Of a DNA stretch of 64,000 nucleotides, positions 63,466-64,000 are shown piece after piece. Position numbers and translations under genes: made by a program. Each line of letters starts with the position of its first letter. Within the stretch, counting starts at the first letter, position 1. The notes under the pieces are model-generated. The model was not told where the DNA came from and did no database searches. It worked only from the letters and a program-made list of their open reading frames with translations. This DNA is from Ignavibacterium sp037440165 (lineage in GTDB: Bacteria > Bacteroidota > Ignavibacteria > Ignavibacteriales > Ignavibacteriaceae), in contig NZ_JBBIUQ010000001.1 of the NCBI RefSeq assembly GCF_037440165.1, positions 144,146 to 208,145 on the forward strand, in the 5' to 3' direction.

Positions 63466-63528
63466 CTTCGTGTCATTGTGCCTTTGTGGCAAAGATCATT
63501 TTCGCCACAAAGTCTCGAAGTCACTAAG
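63466..63528. repeat. Intergenic palindrome with CTTTGTGGC core
   Basis: A perfect 9-bp core (63482-63490 with 63504-63512) lies inside imperfect 25-base arms (63466-63490 and 63504-63528). It sits between the SCO1 and PCuAC genes, three bases past the first stop. Confidence 0.8.
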
Positions 63529-63561
63529 TAAAACTCAAATAAAAAATAAAGGAGTAAAAAA

Positions 63562-63993
63562 ATGAATTTATTATTAGCACTGCTATTATTTTTTTCATCA
63601 CCAGATGATAAAATCAAAATCAAGGAACCCTGGATGCGCATAAGTGCGGAGGGTCAATCAACCGCATTGTTTATGAAAATAGAAAACACAGGTGATAAGG
63701 CAGATACTTTATACAAAGTTGAATGTGATTTTTCTGGTCGCGTTGAAATACACGAAACTTACAAAGAAGGAGAAATGATGGGAATGAGGGAAGTTCCTTT
63801 CATTGTAATTTCCGCCAAATCAACATTTGAATTAAAACCAAGATCACATCACATAATGGTTATTAAGCTTAAGAAAGATATTAAAAAAGGAACTACCGAA
63901 GAGTTCACTTTATATTTTAAGCAGTCGGGCAAAATGAAAGTGAAGGCAACTGCTCAAGAAATGCAAATGCAAAAAATGGAACATAAACATTAA
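63562..63993 (+). CDS. PCuAC (DUF461) copper chaperone
   Basis: A 143-residue periplasmic copper-binding protein. The copper motif H-x10-M-x21-H-x-M fits exactly with His64, Met75, His97 and Met99. EPWMRIS at the start of the cupredoxin-like fold and the Met/His-rich tail (MQMQKMEHKH) are typical. The signal peptide is short (residues 1-13). AAGGAG precedes the ATG. With SCO1 upstream it would supply copper to cytochrome oxidase. Confidence 0.92.
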   Translation: MNLLLALLLFFSSPDDKIKIKEPWMRISAEGQSTALFMKIENTGDKADTLYKVECDFSGRVEIHETYKEGEMMGMREVPFIVISAKSTFELKPRSHHIMVIKLKKDIKKGTTEEFTLYFKQSGKMKVKATAQEMQMQKMEHKH

Positions 63994-64000
63994 GTTTACA

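Overview
The window reads as chromosomal DNA of a low-GC member of the Bacteroidota/Chlorobiota (FCB) group, most likely an Ignavibacteria-type organism. The main reason is six large exported proteins that end in the C-terminal sorting domain of the type IX secretion system (T9SS), each with an Asn-Tyr-Pro-Asn-Pro-Phe-Asn-Pro core. A hybrid two-component system of Bacteroidota type, a single-subunit SdhC and an AddB-type nuclease fit the same group. No phage, transposase, CRISPR array or rRNA was seen.

Layout. 1-4.2 kb: start of a leftward gene, an M14 carboxypeptidase, an ECF sigma factor with its anti-sigma factor, a universal stress protein, a zinc-ribbon protein and rpsU. 4.2-9.7 kb: a LOG-family protein, a PBP4-type peptidase, secG with a CAT-anticodon tRNA, obg and an acidic protein of unknown function. 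9.8-13.2 kb: sdhCAB, with a near-perfect 63-bp tandem duplication inside sdhA. 13.5-16.4 kb: a cobalamin riboswitch, a BtuB-like receptor and a small membrane protein. 16.5-19.9 kb: a HAD hydrolase, an ATP-grasp ligase facing away from a C39-like cysteine peptidase, and an isochorismatase-type hydrolase.

20.0-35.8 kb is the most distinctive part. It is an all-leftward block of four T9SS cargo proteins, a lipoprotein, three tiny membrane-protein ORFs not normally called, and a hybrid sensor kinase/response regulator with an AraC-type DNA-binding domain. Three copies of a 37-bp element, each made of two 14-bp direct repeats 21 bp apart, lie upstream of two cargo genes and the tiny-ORF cluster. 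They look like operators for that AraC-type regulator. I consider this the best candidate for an undescribed regulatory system here.

36-47 kb: a VOC protein, a secreted M1 aminopeptidase, AddB with CYTH and methyltransferase partners, a beta-barrel protein, a BNR-repeat cargo protein and a lipoprotein. 47.3-52 kb: glnE and a DUF2723 membrane protein. 60-52 kb leftward: a tightly packed run greA-ribD-ribE-tilS-hpt-ftsH-polyprenol kinase-DUF4837. 60-64 kb: OsmC, MarC, an aromatic amino acid decarboxylase, then SCO1 and PCuAC copper chaperones.

Short palindromic repeats of several families are scattered through the window. They sit in unusual places: the two variable arms of the cobalamin riboswitch and the same surface loop of two T9SS sorting domains. 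All functions are read from sequence motifs and memory of families; no search was run.
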